Below the pieces are notes generated by a model that saw nothing but the letters and a program-made list of their open reading frames with translations, searched no databases and was not told the DNA's origin. Below are positions 45,627 to 59,135 of a stretch of 64,000 bases of DNA, one piece after another. The stretch is from Apostichopus japonicus (taxonomy: Eukaryota; Echinodermata; Holothuroidea; Aspidochirotida; Stichopodidae). The position numbers and the translations under genes were made by a program. Position 1 is the stretch's first letter; each line of letters begins with the position of its first letter. The stretch lies in contig NC_092568.1 in the NCBI RefSeq assembly GCF_037975245.1, positions 1,490,001-1,554,000 of the forward strand, in the 5' to 3' direction.

Positions 45627-48368
45627 TGGACGAGGGAGGGGGTGGGGGAGTACAGAAAACCGAAGGTGCTCGGGTAAATACCCCAGATGGATGCTACTTT
45701 TGCAGGTTCTAGGGTTGATCATATTGGTCTTTGGAAATTTCAACTGTTTTCATCTACATTTTGCTTCCCCTCAAAATATAGGCTGTTCTTGAAATTTCAA
45801 CATTTTTTTAATGTTGTCATGTTATACTTCATCTGGTAACTATCTTGAAATTTCGACTTTTCATCTCAGAATTCTATCGAAATTGTGACTATTTAGGATG
45901 AACTTTCCACATACTACCCAGCCGAACGCTCTCGCAGTGTTTTATTGAAAAATCTCGACTTTTTATGCTGACATTTTGACTTTCTCTCGTAATTTTGAGG
46001 TTAACATGAACCGAGATTGATCATTTGATTGCCTGGAACTCTTTGAAATTGTTTTAGTGGAGATTTTGTTCATCAAACGTTCAGTTTACCTAGAAGAAAT
46101 GTTCTACTGCCTCTCCTTTTGGGGCTAAAAAGGGTAGATAGGTAGGGGGACGGGGAGGGGCGTATGGGCGAGCATTTCCCCGCCCGCCCATCCGCTCATC
46201 CGCCCATGCGCCCATCCGACCACCCACCCATATATTTATATATATCACAACCTGTCCGAATGATCAGAATGTACGGTACTTTTGAAAGCGTTTTAGCAAG
46301 TTATAAACCCCTCAACGCCCCACCCCAATCCCCTCCAACACACCACTCCCCTCCCCCACATTCCATAGATCTCTCGATTATAAAACAAGCAGTAACGATA
46401 AAGTTCTATACCGTGCCTTTCGCGATGAGGATTTAATGTCAGTTAGAAATTAATTTCAAAAGATGTCACGCGTCTACTCGATGGAAAGTCAAACTGAGAT
46501 CAGTATATGGCGTCATGAATATTGATAGCCATCATGAATATTGATAGCCATATAATCTCTGTGTGTTGTTTCTATACGACTATTCAATTGTACACAATGA
46601 TCTAATATATTCTACATATTCGTCACATTCACTTAATACTATATTTTCTTCTTCACTCTCCACCTCTCACTCTCTCTCTGTTGTCTATATAACATACAGA
46701 GTTCTACTTGTTAAGTTGCGATTTGGCTGTTTATAATATAGATAATAGTCAACCGAGGAAGTTATGACTGAACAGTGCATTGTTGTGTTTTGTTGTATTT
46801 CGCCCACTTGTTATATCTACCAAGGTGACTGTAGTCACAGCTATATTCTCATTGTATGAGACACATTAACAAGCAAAAACAACAAATAAAAAAGGAAGGA
46901 GGAGCTATCTATGTAAACAACTTATCAACAATGCCTTAAATAAGTCATCACTGCATATACCGAAAGTGAGAATGCGAGATCATAATGCAGGAAATGGTGC
47001 GCGATACATTATATAACAAAAAAGGTATTGTCCTGTCATATCCTAACATTACATCACCACTGAGTGTATAACATCATAGGAATCCCCTACGTGACATAAC
47101 GGTTTACTTGTAAAGATGACTTTAACCAGGGCACTGATCTCTTATTGGGAGGAGAGGGAAGGGCTATTATGTGGCTAAAGTGTTATTGTCATTAATATAT
47201 ATCAGATAATAATTCAGTATAATAACAACTGATTTGCAGGGGCGACAGTGCGGGGGTGGGGGGGGGGGGTCGGGGAAAGGAAATAGGATAAGGAAGGGTG
47301 ACATACAGTGCTGATAAGTCTTTACTATTCTGCACACCGTAAGGGCTATCGAAGTAACTCTTATTATTTACCAAAGATGACAAATGTTATCAAAATAATT
47401 AGAATGAGGATAACATATCTTGTAGTTTGAGTACAACAGGATGAGTGCGAGTGTATATACAAGTAAAGTCTATACAAGTATAGAGTTCCCCTTGATATGA
47501 GTACGAGTACGAGTACGAGGGGTACAAAGCTCTAGCTGCGAGTACGAGAATTTAATATTACACTATAGTAACTAATACCAGATTTCCGAGTTGTGTGAGT
47601 ACACTGAAATACGAGTACAAATTTATGACGGAGAGTATACTGGTACAGTCAACGATTAATTAGAATATACGAATACCGAAGAATATACGAGTAATATATA
47701 CCGAAGAATATACGAGTCCTCACTACAAGTCAGGAGGAAAAACACTAAGTTTCTGCTTTATTTTATTGTGAACTATGTATGTTATTCGCACAACGTTACT
47801 TTCGTTATAAATTATGCAATATATACAGTCTAATTATAGTGTTATAATGTTCGAATAATGTATAACATTCAGTGGCATACACAAGACTAATGCCACAAGA
47901 CTGCAGTAAAAGGGTTGGCGCCCAATAGTTTAAAGTAGAAGGCGAAAGTAAGCTTACTGACACCGAGTGAGAGTGAATGGTGTCAGCGGTGGGTTTCTTG
48001 GGAGCCTCTCGTTTTGTGTCATTTTCGTTGACAAATCCATAATCTGGAAGATGATATATTAACTGTATCGCAATTGGAAGAGACGTAAACAGAATCACCA
48101 TAGTGACATCTTACTGTGACATCAGATATCCGATTATATGATATCACAAGGAGAAGCAGTAACGATACTGACGAGGATCACAAATGACGTCATAGGAGTC
48201 AAATGTGTCGTCAAACGTCGAAGTTGCCAAACAATATATATATATAACGATGTATATATAAAATATTTCATCGGCAGTGTATGGTGTGAGCCGTGGGTTT
48301 GTTGGTATCTTTTCGTTTGTGACACTTCGTCGATGCGTCAAAGTAGTACAAGTTGGATTATCAAAATA

Positions 48369-48487
<119 letters not shown>

Positions 48488-48535
48488 CAGGTGCGTATCC
48501 AGGGGGGGGCGTTGGGGGCGCGCGCCCCCCGGGTA

Positions 48536-48705
48536 AGAAAAAGAGGAGAGAAAAAAAGAGAAGAAAAAAGGAAAAAAGAGGGGAAAAAAGAGGAGGAGGA
48601 GAGGAAGGAAGGGAAAAGAAAAAGAAGAAAGAGAGAAAAAGGAGAAAAGGAGGGAGTAAAAGAAAAACGCGAAGACACCGGGAAGAGAAAGAGGAACAGT
48701 GACAT
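48536..48705 (+). repeat. Polypurine tract
   Basis: About 170 bases are almost entirely A and G on the plus strand. Such mirror-rich tracts can form triplex DNA. The long Lys/Arg/Glu-rich ORFs here are artefacts of composition. Confidence 0.85.
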
Positions 48706-49629
48706 CATTACAGCGCTGAAGGGTAGCCAGTGACGGATCAATGATTTCGTAAAAGTGTGACTCACCCTACCCCTTACACCGACAACTCCATTTTTTGACG
48801 TTTCCATTTTCCTCTCTCACTAATGATCTATATATATACTATATATGGTCTATCATAACGCGTGTGTAGAATTGTGCTCTGAAACCAACTGTGGCTGGTC
48901 TCGAACTCGACCGTGTCGTCGGGTAACATGACGCATTTTGGGATGGGGGCAACCGCCCGCCCCCCTCCCCCCATTCAGCATTTTTTTAAATGATATCGCT
49001 AAGTAATTTCAAAATAGAAAGTGCTTAGAGGCAACTTACAAGGCCTGGGAAGTGTCATTTCCAGCGATCTGGGGGACATTTTCGGCCAAAACTTGCTTGT
49101 ACGCTTCGCGCTAACAAATGGTCCTGGGTAGTGCCATTTCCAGCGATCTGGGAGGCATTTTCGGCCAAAATTTTCTTGTACGCTTTCTCGCCAACCTATG
49201 GTGGTGCTACGCTTAGATAATTTGCCTACAGGCTTCGCCCCTCCCTTGGCAAATTCCTCGCTACGCGCCTGTTCGAATTTGTAACGCAAACAGCAGATAT
49301 CACATCATATCAGTGAGCATGAAAATGGCGTTCCAGGATGAAAAGCCTCAAAATTGTCCGACTTGCCTGAAAAAATAACCAAAAATTTTCGCGCGCGAAG
49401 CGCGCATTCAACGTGTTCATGTCAATACCATATAAGCAAGCATCGGTTATTACAGCGCATGCCATCATGTACCGTACGGTCCGTTCAAATTGTGCAGTAT
49501 ACCGCGGGATGCTAATGTAAACAACGACGAAATGTCTCATGTAGATGTATAAAAAGCATGGAGGTCCAATTATGTCAAAACTCTCTTTTACATTAGTAAT
49601 GGCGAATTAGGGGCTGCACCCCCGCCGCG

Positions 49630-50009
49630 CAGTGGCGGAGCGTCCATACGGTCAGGGGGGCCGATGCCCCCCCTGACGGACTCAAATGGACTGCTGGCGC
49701 CTTTTTCGGCTCTTAACCACTTTTTACTTATTCTAGATTATTGACTTTTTTATTGCGCTCTCATCTACTTATTGACATTTCTCACATTTTCTTGCTGTAA
49801 TTTGGCGATGACACCTTATTCTTCGTTTATCTGCAAATTAGCCAGGCCCGGAAAGGGTCATTTCCGGCGATCTAGGGAGTATATCTTTACTCAAAAATTG
49901 TCTGTACGCTACGCGCCAACCAGTGGTGGCGCTCCGCTTAGATAGTGTCGAAAGCGCCCCTACAGACCATTCTCGCCACTCCTGACCAATACCCCTAGCT
50001 CCGCCACTG
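49630..50009. mobile_element. hAT-like MITE nested in the 2.2 kb element
   Basis: Left end CAGTGGCGGAGC, right end inverted CAGTGGCGGAGC. Flanking 8-mers CCGCCGCG (49622-49629) and CCGCCGCA (50010-50017) differ at one base. It carries one copy of the shared CTTAGATAG module near 49850-49960. Confidence 0.85.
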
Positions 50010-50693
50010 CCGCCGCACCTCCTACGCCTATGTGTGTAGTGTTCGGTTGAAGGAAATATCTGCTATTTTTTCATTTCCTTCAACCAACTTTTATAATAGC
50101 CGTTATAAGAGGTTGCAATATTTGTACACCAATAAATTAACTGTGCCTGTTTAGAAAATTTCTGACCAACATTCTGCATCACACTTCCCTCTACTCGTGC
50201 AATTTTGACCGGTCTGTTAGGGGTTGAAGGAAGTTTTTCTATATTGGTTGTCCATAGATGAAATTTTGTACAACATTATAGGTATGTTTTCAAGTGAGTT
50301 TATTCACGAGAAATGTGAATTTTCAAATTCTCAACAAATATGGGGCTTAAAACCTTGAAAAGTGGGGCTGACGGGTATTGTGGGCCGCGACGTAGAATCA
50401 CCTACAAAAGCAAAGACCCACAGGAGATGCGATCAGGTCGAACATGATGTGTGCCGGGTTGACAATCTTCAAAAAGGTTATGGATGGCAAAAAAAACTAT
50501 TAGGAAATACTTGGTTCTCAGGCAAAAAGTGTACATCTGGTTGGTCATTTCAAGCCCGAGAAGTGCCGTTTCCGGTGATCTGGGGGGTTTCAAAACAAGA
50601 AATTTTCTTGTACGCTGCGCGCCAACCGATGGTGGCGCTCCGCTTAGATAGTAATTCGCGCCCCCCGGGTTTGAAAATCCTGGATACGCGCCT

Positions 50694-50720
50694 GTATATA
50701 TATATATATATATATATATA
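50694..50720. repeat. (TA)n microsatellite
   Basis: Continuation of the microsatellite split by the element at 48488-50694. Confidence 0.85.
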
Positions 50721-50740
50721 AACTCAAACGCTTAAACTGG

Positions 50741-51180
50741 AATTATTCCTAGTTTTGCAATGACGGGATTTTCCGTCGTTTAGAAAACGGCTGGATCTCG
50801 AATGAGATACAAAAATGAAATTAGTGATTGATTGGAAGTAATACCGGCAAATGTGTGGTTATATACACGACAGAGATCGATTGATATGTATTTTCTTGGT
50901 CGACACCTCGTTGTTTCACACAATAGGTCAAACAGCGAGGGATGTGGCAGCGTACTCTAATGACACATTTAACATTATCATGTACAAGGAATGTTATTCC
51001 TAGGTTTGTAATGACGGGACTTTCCGTCGTTGTTTTCATGATATATATAATCTATTGAAAAACATATCAGACAATATATAGGTTGCCATTATTGCAAAAA
51101 TATTGCGTGGTTGGTGTCAGCAAAAAAACCTCGCCTTATACATCTTACTAATATGTAAACTTATGTGTCATGTCGCATAT
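50741..51180. repeat. Two further copies of the dispersed hairpin repeat
   Basis: GGAATTATTCCTAGTTTTGC with the ACGGGATTTTCCGT hairpin is at about 50741. A longer, more diverged copy runs 50987-51180 in the same orientation. Both match the repeat in the tandem duplication near 29781 and 35100. Confidence 0.75.
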
Positions 51181-51426
51181 ATATATTCAGATATTTTCAG
51201 ATTTAAAGAAAAGTATAGTACTTGGTATAGGTGGGAAGTTCCAATTTTATGAAAATGGTATCGACCACATCACCCACTATTGAAGGCATTCAGTCTGGTT
51301 TGCATCCTGCAAAAACCTGACGATTATATACTGCAACAAAGAAACCCCACCAACTTTGAGATGGGGGGAATACAAATCCATATACGTGCTGCTGGATTGT
51401 CTGATATACGGTATATGTTTAATGGC

Positions 51427-51735
51427 GAGTACAACCGCATGAGTACGAGTTTAACAGCATCAGTACAAGTACAACAGTATGAGTACGAGTACAACAGAAT
51501 GGGTACAAGTAGAACGGCATCAGTACGAGTACAACAGCATCAGTACGAGTACAACAGCATCGGTACGAGTACACCAGCATGAGTACGAGTACAACAGCAT
51601 GAGTACGAATTCAACATCATGAGTACAAGTATAACAGCATCAGTACGAGTACAACAATGTGGGTATGAGTACACCAGCATGAGTACGAGTACAACAGCCT
51701 GAGTACGACTACACTAGCATGAGTATAATATATAC
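51427..51735. repeat. 20 bp minisatellite
   Basis: About fifteen imperfect copies of CATCAGTACGAGTACAACAG. Related GTACGAGTAC words occur at 47440-47720 and 51770-51910. Confidence 0.9.
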
Positions 51736-53193
51736 CCGTTTTTATGAAAACAAAAAAGGGTACAATGCTCTAAGAGCTGCGACGAGTACCTAAATCTGCC
51801 CTACATCTGAGTGTACACTAGAATCTATGATGCCTCAAGTACGAATTCAAATCCATCAGGCCGAGTACAAGAACAGGTAATCGTCCCTGAATACGAGTGC
51901 GTACTCTGGTGTCTGATATAATATAGTAGTCTGGTGTAGTATATAGTATATCAAATCGATATCAAAACTCCTGATTGTTCTCCCTATAAGGAAACATTTA
52001 GAAAAAGAAAAAGCAACAGGTTTACATCATTTTAGACGATATGCTACCAACTATTAGTTGGGCTTTTCATGGCGTGTATGTTGTAGCGCATGCATGGAAG
52101 TATATGTGGTGCGAACATTTGGTCAATGGTGAATAAATAGGCTTGTTTACAAATTACGACAAATTGGGGCTCTCGTAGCTAAAATAATATAAAATGATGA
52201 TACGGAAAAATTTGGAATTTACCATAAATGGCGAACGTTTCTGCTATCCAGTGAGAGGGGGTGGGGGGGTGGGATGTGACTCTAGTGTAACATTTCTACA
52301 GGTCGAACTTACAGATCGCATTGGTTTGACAACTAGTATGATAAGCCAATAGGAAAATGATATAGAGAATATACACACGGATACACTTCAGGTAGCAGTT
52401 TTGTCATGCGGTGAAGATTCGACAGAGGGAAAGAAATGTATAAAATATAAAATGGCAAAACTAAATGATGCAATGATTTATCGATATTACCTAATCATGG
52501 TGCTGTTTCTATTTCATTGGAATTTCGTGACCTTTGGAAATGATATTCGTTTCTTCGTAAAAAAAAAACCCAAACAGATTTGTTTTCTATTGTAGTAAGG
52601 AATGACTAGAATAAAATAACAATAAACGACTAATGAATACGTGCTCAGTTCACACGTCTCTTTGAAAACAACTTGAAAGTTACAGTCACGGTCGTCACTC
52701 GGGGGAAGGTAACGGAAGCTATTATGTCACGACTTCTCTCAGTGCCAATAATATACGTTCCATATTGCAAGTAATCTATGGACGTTCCCCTTCTGATTTA
52801 GTACTCAATTCATACGTCATATCAGGAAGAGGAACCTGTTTGGGTTAAGCTATAGTTCAAATATCATATACTAATATGGCCCTAGATACGCAGAACGTAC
52901 CATGTTTCCGGCATTTTTTTTCCTTCTTGGATAACGTTAACTGCATATGGGTATGTGTTATCGTGAAGGTAGCCAAGTGATTCAGTGAAGGCGAGGAAGA
53001 GGAAATGTCACCACGAACGGCATCTCTATAATACTTCAAATGCAGTCTTATATGTAGATACGAGTATATGACGTGATCAAATATATAGCGGTGGGCACAT
53101 ATACAAGTACGGCGGGCGTCCGCAAGCAGGGGGAAACGATGTGGGAGTGGGAACTAAGCCCCTGGCAAAATAGAGCAAGACATATTTACTAAT
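51736..53193. other. Intergenic, no gene seen
   Basis: It has a G run near 52258 and scattered short ORFs without protein features. The first 170 bases continue the GTAC-rich composition of the preceding array. Confidence 0.55.
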
Positions 53194-54539
53194 CAGGGGC
53201 GTATCCAGGATTTTCCAATGGGGGGGGGGGGGGGGCGCCAGGCATGAATGATCGCCGTCCTGGGGGATGGGTCTAAGGGGAGGGGTGTACAATTTTTGCT
53301 TTCAAAGAAGGGCTGAAATGCAAAATGGTGTCATATGCATGGGCGGCGATCCGTACTTCCGAGTGGGGGGGGGGGGATATGACCTTGTTGACTATCTAAG
53401 CGTAGCGCCACCATGAGTTGGCGCGAAGCGTACAAGAAAATTTTGGGATTAACAAACCCTCTAGATGGCCGGAAACGGCACTTCCCGAGGTTTCCAAGCG
53501 GCATATACCCAACTTTAAAATAGGGATGTCATGTCCGAAATATCTCATAAACAGGATCCAAAATACTTTTTTTTTTAATTTCGGGTGTTATTTTGGGAAA
53601 ATTGCCCCTGTCAATCTTGTTTCAGGCGCAACGTTAGAATGTTCGAGAGCTCTGTTATATTATTCGATGAAGAAAATGGCCTCATGCAGGCTATTATAGG
53701 CCTATACACATGCAATACACAATTACACATAGTTACATTCCTAGGTACCGATTGCTAGGGCATCCAGGTGAAACGTGTACTAAGCATTACCCTGGTTACA
53801 TGAGATTCTCAGCTGTTCGAGGGAACATGTACGTGTGTAGGCCTACTATAGGGCCTATATGAATACTATGAGGGTGCATATATGTACTATATCAATACCG
53901 TGGGCGCAATAATACATTTTGTTGTTATAGGGCCAATGAAGCCTACAGTCAACTATTTTTGCTTTATAAAGACGCTTTATTTGAAAAGATCGCACTGCGT
54001 TTATGGTAGGCGAGAAATGAAGCTAAAAAAGAGCCGTACATTAACGAAGATGCATAAATGTAGGCATGAAAATATTCTTATCCCTGGCATTTGGTGGGGG
54101 GGGGGGATATGGTGCATTACATCCCCTCCACCCATTTTCATGAGGGGATATATCCCCCCTCCACCCAGGATCGCCGCCCATGGCCATATGTAATCCATTT
54201 TTCGACCTTAATAATAAGCAACATTTCCAGTAAATATGGACACAAAATGCACAATTTAGTATGGCTGGCATGTCATTTAGTGTTTATAGTGATAATACAA
54301 ACACAATTACCATCTATGTTTCTAAAACTATTATGCCGCCGAACTTCGCCAGAACCTTTTTTTGGCAAACAAAAAATAAAGCATACGGGAAGGGGGGGGG
54401 GGGGGGGTTGAGCGATCACCGACATCTCACATAAAGGTCGTCATCAATTTTTTTTTTTTTTTTTTTGCTAAACTTTTTTTTTGGGGGGTGACGGCCAATA
54501 GGGGGGCGCGCGCCTGTTGCGCCCCCCTGGATACTCCCC
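53194..54539. mobile_element. hAT-like element, interrupted by a nested MITE
   Basis: Left end CAGGGGCGTATCCAGG; right end, inverted, has GGGGAGTATCCAGG. The repeat TACTAAT flanks it at 53187-53193 and 54540-54546, one base short of the hAT norm, so the exact right terminus is uncertain. Removing the nested 845 bp element and one target repeat leaves about 490 bp. Confidence 0.65.
53338..54182. mobile_element. hAT-like MITE nested in 53194-54539
   Basis: Left end CATGGGCGGCGATCC and right end GGATCGCCGCCCATG are perfect inverted repeats. Flanking 8-mers GTCATATG (53330-53337) and GCCATATG (54183-54190) differ at one base. It holds one reverse-oriented copy of the shared module near 53393-53492. 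Confidence 0.85.
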
Positions 54540-54546
54540 TACTAAT

Positions 54547-55649
54547 GCTACAGCTTCGGGGGGTACTTTCAAATTTCCAGTGAAATTGAATTCCTCTCTG
54601 AGACATATTTTTGTGCTTTAAAATCACGATCATATAACATGATATATCTGAAAGTTGAAAAATGCCATGATCTGAAGACCGTATAGAACAGCCATTACTT
54701 ATATATCGGGAGAATTTAATTCCAATCTACACGTATTTCAATGCTCATGTAGACCCAGTGCGAAGGAACAAAGTGTCTCTGAAATGATGATACGCTTCAA
54801 CTTCTGGGGACTTGGCCTGCCCTGGAACCCAGTATAGGGCACCGGAGGTATATTCCACATGCAGAGAAAGAAAAATGCCTATTGCTGACACATATATTAA
54901 TTTTATGTGCTCCAAAATTGCTAGCAAAGGCCAAGAACTATCTGCAACTTTTCCGGGGGTTTCGTCGTACCCGTGTACTCGCAGCCGATAACAGTTTTAT
55001 ACTACATCGGTAATAGTCTGACTATATATGCAGCTGTAATTATTTAACAATTTGCCTCTTTTGTTGGTGTCGTTATTTAAATGTTACTCGGCTAATCCCA
55101 GTTAATCTCCAAAAATCTCCAAACAGCCCATCAGTCTGAAAAGCTATATATTGTACATCGTCTTGAGTGCGCGCTTCCCATGCATGAAGATTGCAAGTGG
55201 CTTCATTTGCCAAATTGTGGGAGTTATCGGCCAAATCGACTGGCCACGTATGATACTGATCGAAAGTCTGGGAAAGAATCTCCCCCCCCCCTCCCTCCCC
55301 CTCCGAGGAAGCAGTGTAACTAGGCCAATGCAGCCGGTAGGGCTGCCCGGGCCCGGTGACAAGTAGAGAAAAAGAACAACCACCAAAGACGGCCAACAAA
55401 CAAAGTAGATTTAAAGTCCCTACCGATACCCACCAAAGTGGTAATTCAAAAGATATCGTGTCTTCAACAGGTTAGAGAAAGCACTTGAGCGTCTAGATGT
55501 GCGTTGTGTTGAACACGCCGATTGTGGTTCGCCAGTATCGGTGGTACAGAAGTTAGCCAGCGTCAAACCTCATCTCGCATGGGTCTCAAGACTTCGAAAG
55601 GCGTTACCAGAAGATCTACAGACCAACCCCCACCCTACCCCTCCCATCA
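54547..55649. other. Intergenic, no gene seen
   Basis: About 1.1 kb with C-rich patches near 55280 and 55625. No ORF with protein features. Confidence 0.55.
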
Positions 55650-57308
55650 CACTGTAAAAACACTTGGGTCATTTTTTGACCCAAATTTGACCCAGCAACT
55701 TAGTGGAATCTCCACCAGCCCAGGTTTGGGTCAATTTGACCAAGGATCTGTGTCATTTGACCTCTGACCTAAAACTGGGTTATTTTGACCCATATGCTAC
55801 TTTGACCCATATGCTACTTTGACCCAGCTTTTGACCCAGTGGTTAGTGCAATCTCCACCAGCCCAGCAGATTGGGTCAAAAAAATTGACCACATAAATGG
55901 GTCAAAGCTGAATTTACATTTGCAGTTGCAGGAAGTCTAAAAAAGAAATGACATAAGACTTCAATTCCTAAAGAACAATTAATTTATTAAAATCACAAAG
56001 TGGTGTTACAATGAAAGCATGTAATTTCTTCTATTTCTCAGATAAATATCGATATTCGTTTTGTTTTATTCCAACTAGAACATCATAGTAACAGTAAAAA
56101 TCAGAGTAATGTGATACCCATAAAACTAAACAAACAATGAACACAAGAAAATAGGCTACTGTACCATTTGAGAATCATTGGAAATTAAGCAATGTTCCTT
56201 AAAATCCTGACATACTTAACTAAAGAAACTGATCATTTATTCATGTGCACAAACTTTAGTTTACTGAGGAATATGTTCTGTACTACTTGAAGGACTTTAA
56301 TTGTTGATCTCACAGCTAGGTTTGCTGCAGTGTTTGTATTATTAAGTTAATCAAGACTGGAGTATGCACTCACTCTCTACTTGTATCCGTAGTCACTGTA
56401 GTAATTTGATTATTAGCTAGCATTTCTAATTGTTTTTAAAGAATATAAATAAACAGCATTCCATAGTTATCAATTGTATAAAATGGTAGGTATACAAAGA
56501 AGACATGTAGTTTTAATTGTGCACCAGTACATCAATGGTGGCTGTAAGAAATCAAATATTTTGGGAAGCTCAATGTTTGGTGGGGGCTTTGTCATGGCCA
56601 AAAGTCAAAGACAATATCAAACATATTTTGCAGTGGGTTGGTGGGGCAAGACAAACCCTATGGCCAGCTGCCAATTAATAAAATCTTGCAAGCATATCCC
56701 AAAGGTGATAATTTCCTCAGTAGTTCTTCTACCAAAACAGCATTAGATTTGAATCAGGCAAAGCTGTTTATAACATACAGTACAAGACTTATAATCACTG
56801 AAAAGTCATCAATAAATGAAACACTGTGAATGAATATTTTTGCACCACCAATATGTTACAATATGTATTAAATTTTCAGTTGCTCAGGCATAATATGTAC
56901 ATCAGTCATGCTTCTGGCTAGTTGTGCATGTATGATGTATGGTGGAACACTAGTTTGCACCACTGTTTGTGAGGCAGTACTGCTTCTTTAGTCCCTCTAA
57001 ACTTAACAATAACAAATACCAAATGAAACTTAAACCTTGTTCAAGGTAATATAACATGCGAACATAAATAGCAAACAACTTTGTCACATCACGTAAATAA
57101 AACAAAAACTTATGTAATCATCCCATCATGTTAATGACCATCAAGTAAGTGTTAAGCTAATGTTGCACTGCCCAAGGTTTACAGGAGATATGTTCATATC
57201 CCTTATATGTGTTTTGAGAAAATTATATGATAAAAGGTTACAATGTATATAAAACCAAAGAAGTCATAACACTACTTTTGACAAGGTTGTTTACATACCT
57301 ATTTTGTC

Positions 57309-59135
57309 TTACTGACTACTTAAAAAAGCATGTAGGCTTCTTACTGAAGGGGATGTCGAAACCTTTCCTTTCCCTTCACTAAGCTTAAAGAGGAATTTCT
57401 GTATAAATTCCCAGGTTGTTTGACACTGGCAGGGGTAGGCTATGTCAAACACGTAAAATGATTTGAAACAAATATCAAAAGCTGCAATCAAATCTGTTGC
57501 TGGCAGAGCAACCCTATCGATGAATACAAATGACTGAGTCGGATTCCTTCTATCACCAAATGCAAGGACAAATGGCTGCTTCAGATATCAACTTGCTTAA
57601 GCTCATCTTCAATGAATTGAGGAAGATTCCAACCTTTGGAAGAAAATAAATTGCTGCTTTCAATGCACACTTAATTCTGTTGTAACTAATTTAAATAATT
57701 AGCAAATCTTTTTCACTTGAATCATTACCATAGCAGATTTAAGATTCATGTGAACATAAACTAGAGAGTCCAATGGTTAACAGTAGGAAAGATGATGGAT
57801 GGTCCCTTGCAACATACTGAGTTTGAAGTTCCAAATGACTTAAACTCCTTTAAATATTGTGTTCAGTTACAAGGTTTTCAGACTATTACCTCTGTTGACC
57901 TCAAATGACCTTGGACTTCCATGAAAAAATAGAGGGATCATCTACTCACAAAGGGCTACATACATACTAAGTTCAAGGTTTAAGCAACTTAACTTGGCAC
58001 CTGACTGTTATAAGTGAAAAATCATTATGACATTTTATGCGATTTAATTACATACCTGTAGGAATGACTGGGGCTGTAGGAGTATCAGTTACTTAGCCTA
58101 CACAGTTAAAGAAATTGACCCACATCCCTTACTGAGTATATTGTATGTAGATTGTTCACGATAATGGTATTAGTACCTTTTGGATCTGTTTTTATGTTGA
58201 ACTTTACAGGTGTAGGCTTCTTTACTTCTTTCAGTGTTGCTTCTTGTTTCTCAAAGGCATGGGATCGTTTTCGGACATGGCGCAATCTTTCCTCAAGATA
58301 CCCTGTAGCAGGATGTTTCCCATGGGCTTTTGGGTACCCTGATTCCTATAGTCCACAGATAAAAATAGGACATATTAAGTTAACTTCAATTGTTCAATTA
58401 CACAGACTATAGTCTTGGCAAAGACTGTTTGTTGGAGTATATCATATTTTACTGCAGTGGCATAACGAGTGGGGCAAGAGTCCCCAATTGGGCACCCCCC
58501 CCCAAATTGATATACAAGTAAATTAGTAAGATAGAAATTATGAACCATTTTGCATCTTGTCCACCCCTTAAATACAAGAATTTGATCCCCTCCCCTTACA
58601 TCCCTTCCCCATATCTTGTCCCCCTCCCCTTGCACAGACTCCTTGCTACCCGTTAGCTCTCCCCCACCCCCACCAAAAAGTCTGATTACGCTACTGTTTT
58701 ACTACATTTAATGGCACGCTGTTAACTCTCTGTTCAGCAAGCTATATAGCTATTAACAAGTAACATTATACTGGTCTTAGCCTCTAACGTTATATTTAGT
58801 TAAACTTACGTAGTGAGGTAAGGCCTATGCTTCATCAAAGACCAAACGTTAGGTCTAACATTACAGCTATCTATGTATCAGTATCACTATCACTGTATCG
58901 ATAATTATGGGCTTGTCTGAACCACGGCGCTCGCAGCACAAATAACATGTTACTTAGGCCTAGCCTATCATCGTATCTACAATGGCATACTATAATATAG
59001 TATTTAACTAATAAACGTTGCGAGCGCCTGTGGCCTGATTTAGTCAGCATACTTTGGCGTATATTTACCTTTGAATATTGGTATTAACATTGGCGAACCC
59101 CAGTCATCAAGGATGGAACTAACAAACGTGTCCAT
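57309..59135 (-). pseudogene. Broken SAM-domain (SAMD3-like) gene inside the 3.8 kb element
   Basis: The first block, 59135-59069, starts with ATG and encodes MDTFVSSILDDWGSPMLIPI (a SAM-domain start) before GTAAAT. A block at 58345-58177 encodes ESGYPKAHGKHPATGYLEER and a basic LRHVRKRSHAFEKQEATLK before GTACTA. A 36 nt block, 58091-58056, keeps phase. A last block, 57633-57309, encodes GWNLPQFIEDELKQVDI, then a stop at 57583-57581 unless one base is restored, then QPFVLAFGDRRNPTQSFVFI and DLIAAFDICFKSFYVFDIAY up to a stop at 57309. The order matches SAMD3-like proteins that I recall from fish and invertebrates. No exon for the rest of the SAM domain was found. The frameshift and missing exon(s) argue for a decayed copy; function unknown. 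Confidence 0.6.
58455..58696. mobile_element. Short hAT-like MITE in an intron of the carried gene
   Basis: Left end CAGTGGCATAACGAG, right end inverted CAGTAGCGTAATCAG. Flanking 8-mers TTTTACTG (58447-58454) and TTTTACTA (58697-58704) differ at one base. The interior is C-rich with no ORF. Confidence 0.82.

Larger units (their letters stand above)
48488..50694. mobile_element. hAT-like element, 2.2 kb, host of a nested MITE
   Basis: Left end CAGGTGCGTATCCAGG, right end inverted CAGGCGCGTATCCAGG. TA repeats on both sides hide the target duplication. It contains a 170 bp purine-only-like tract (48536-48705), several copies of a roughly 95 bp module with CTTGTACGCT and CGCTTAGATA, and a nested MITE at 49630-50009. 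No transposase ORF was recognised. Confidence 0.75.
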
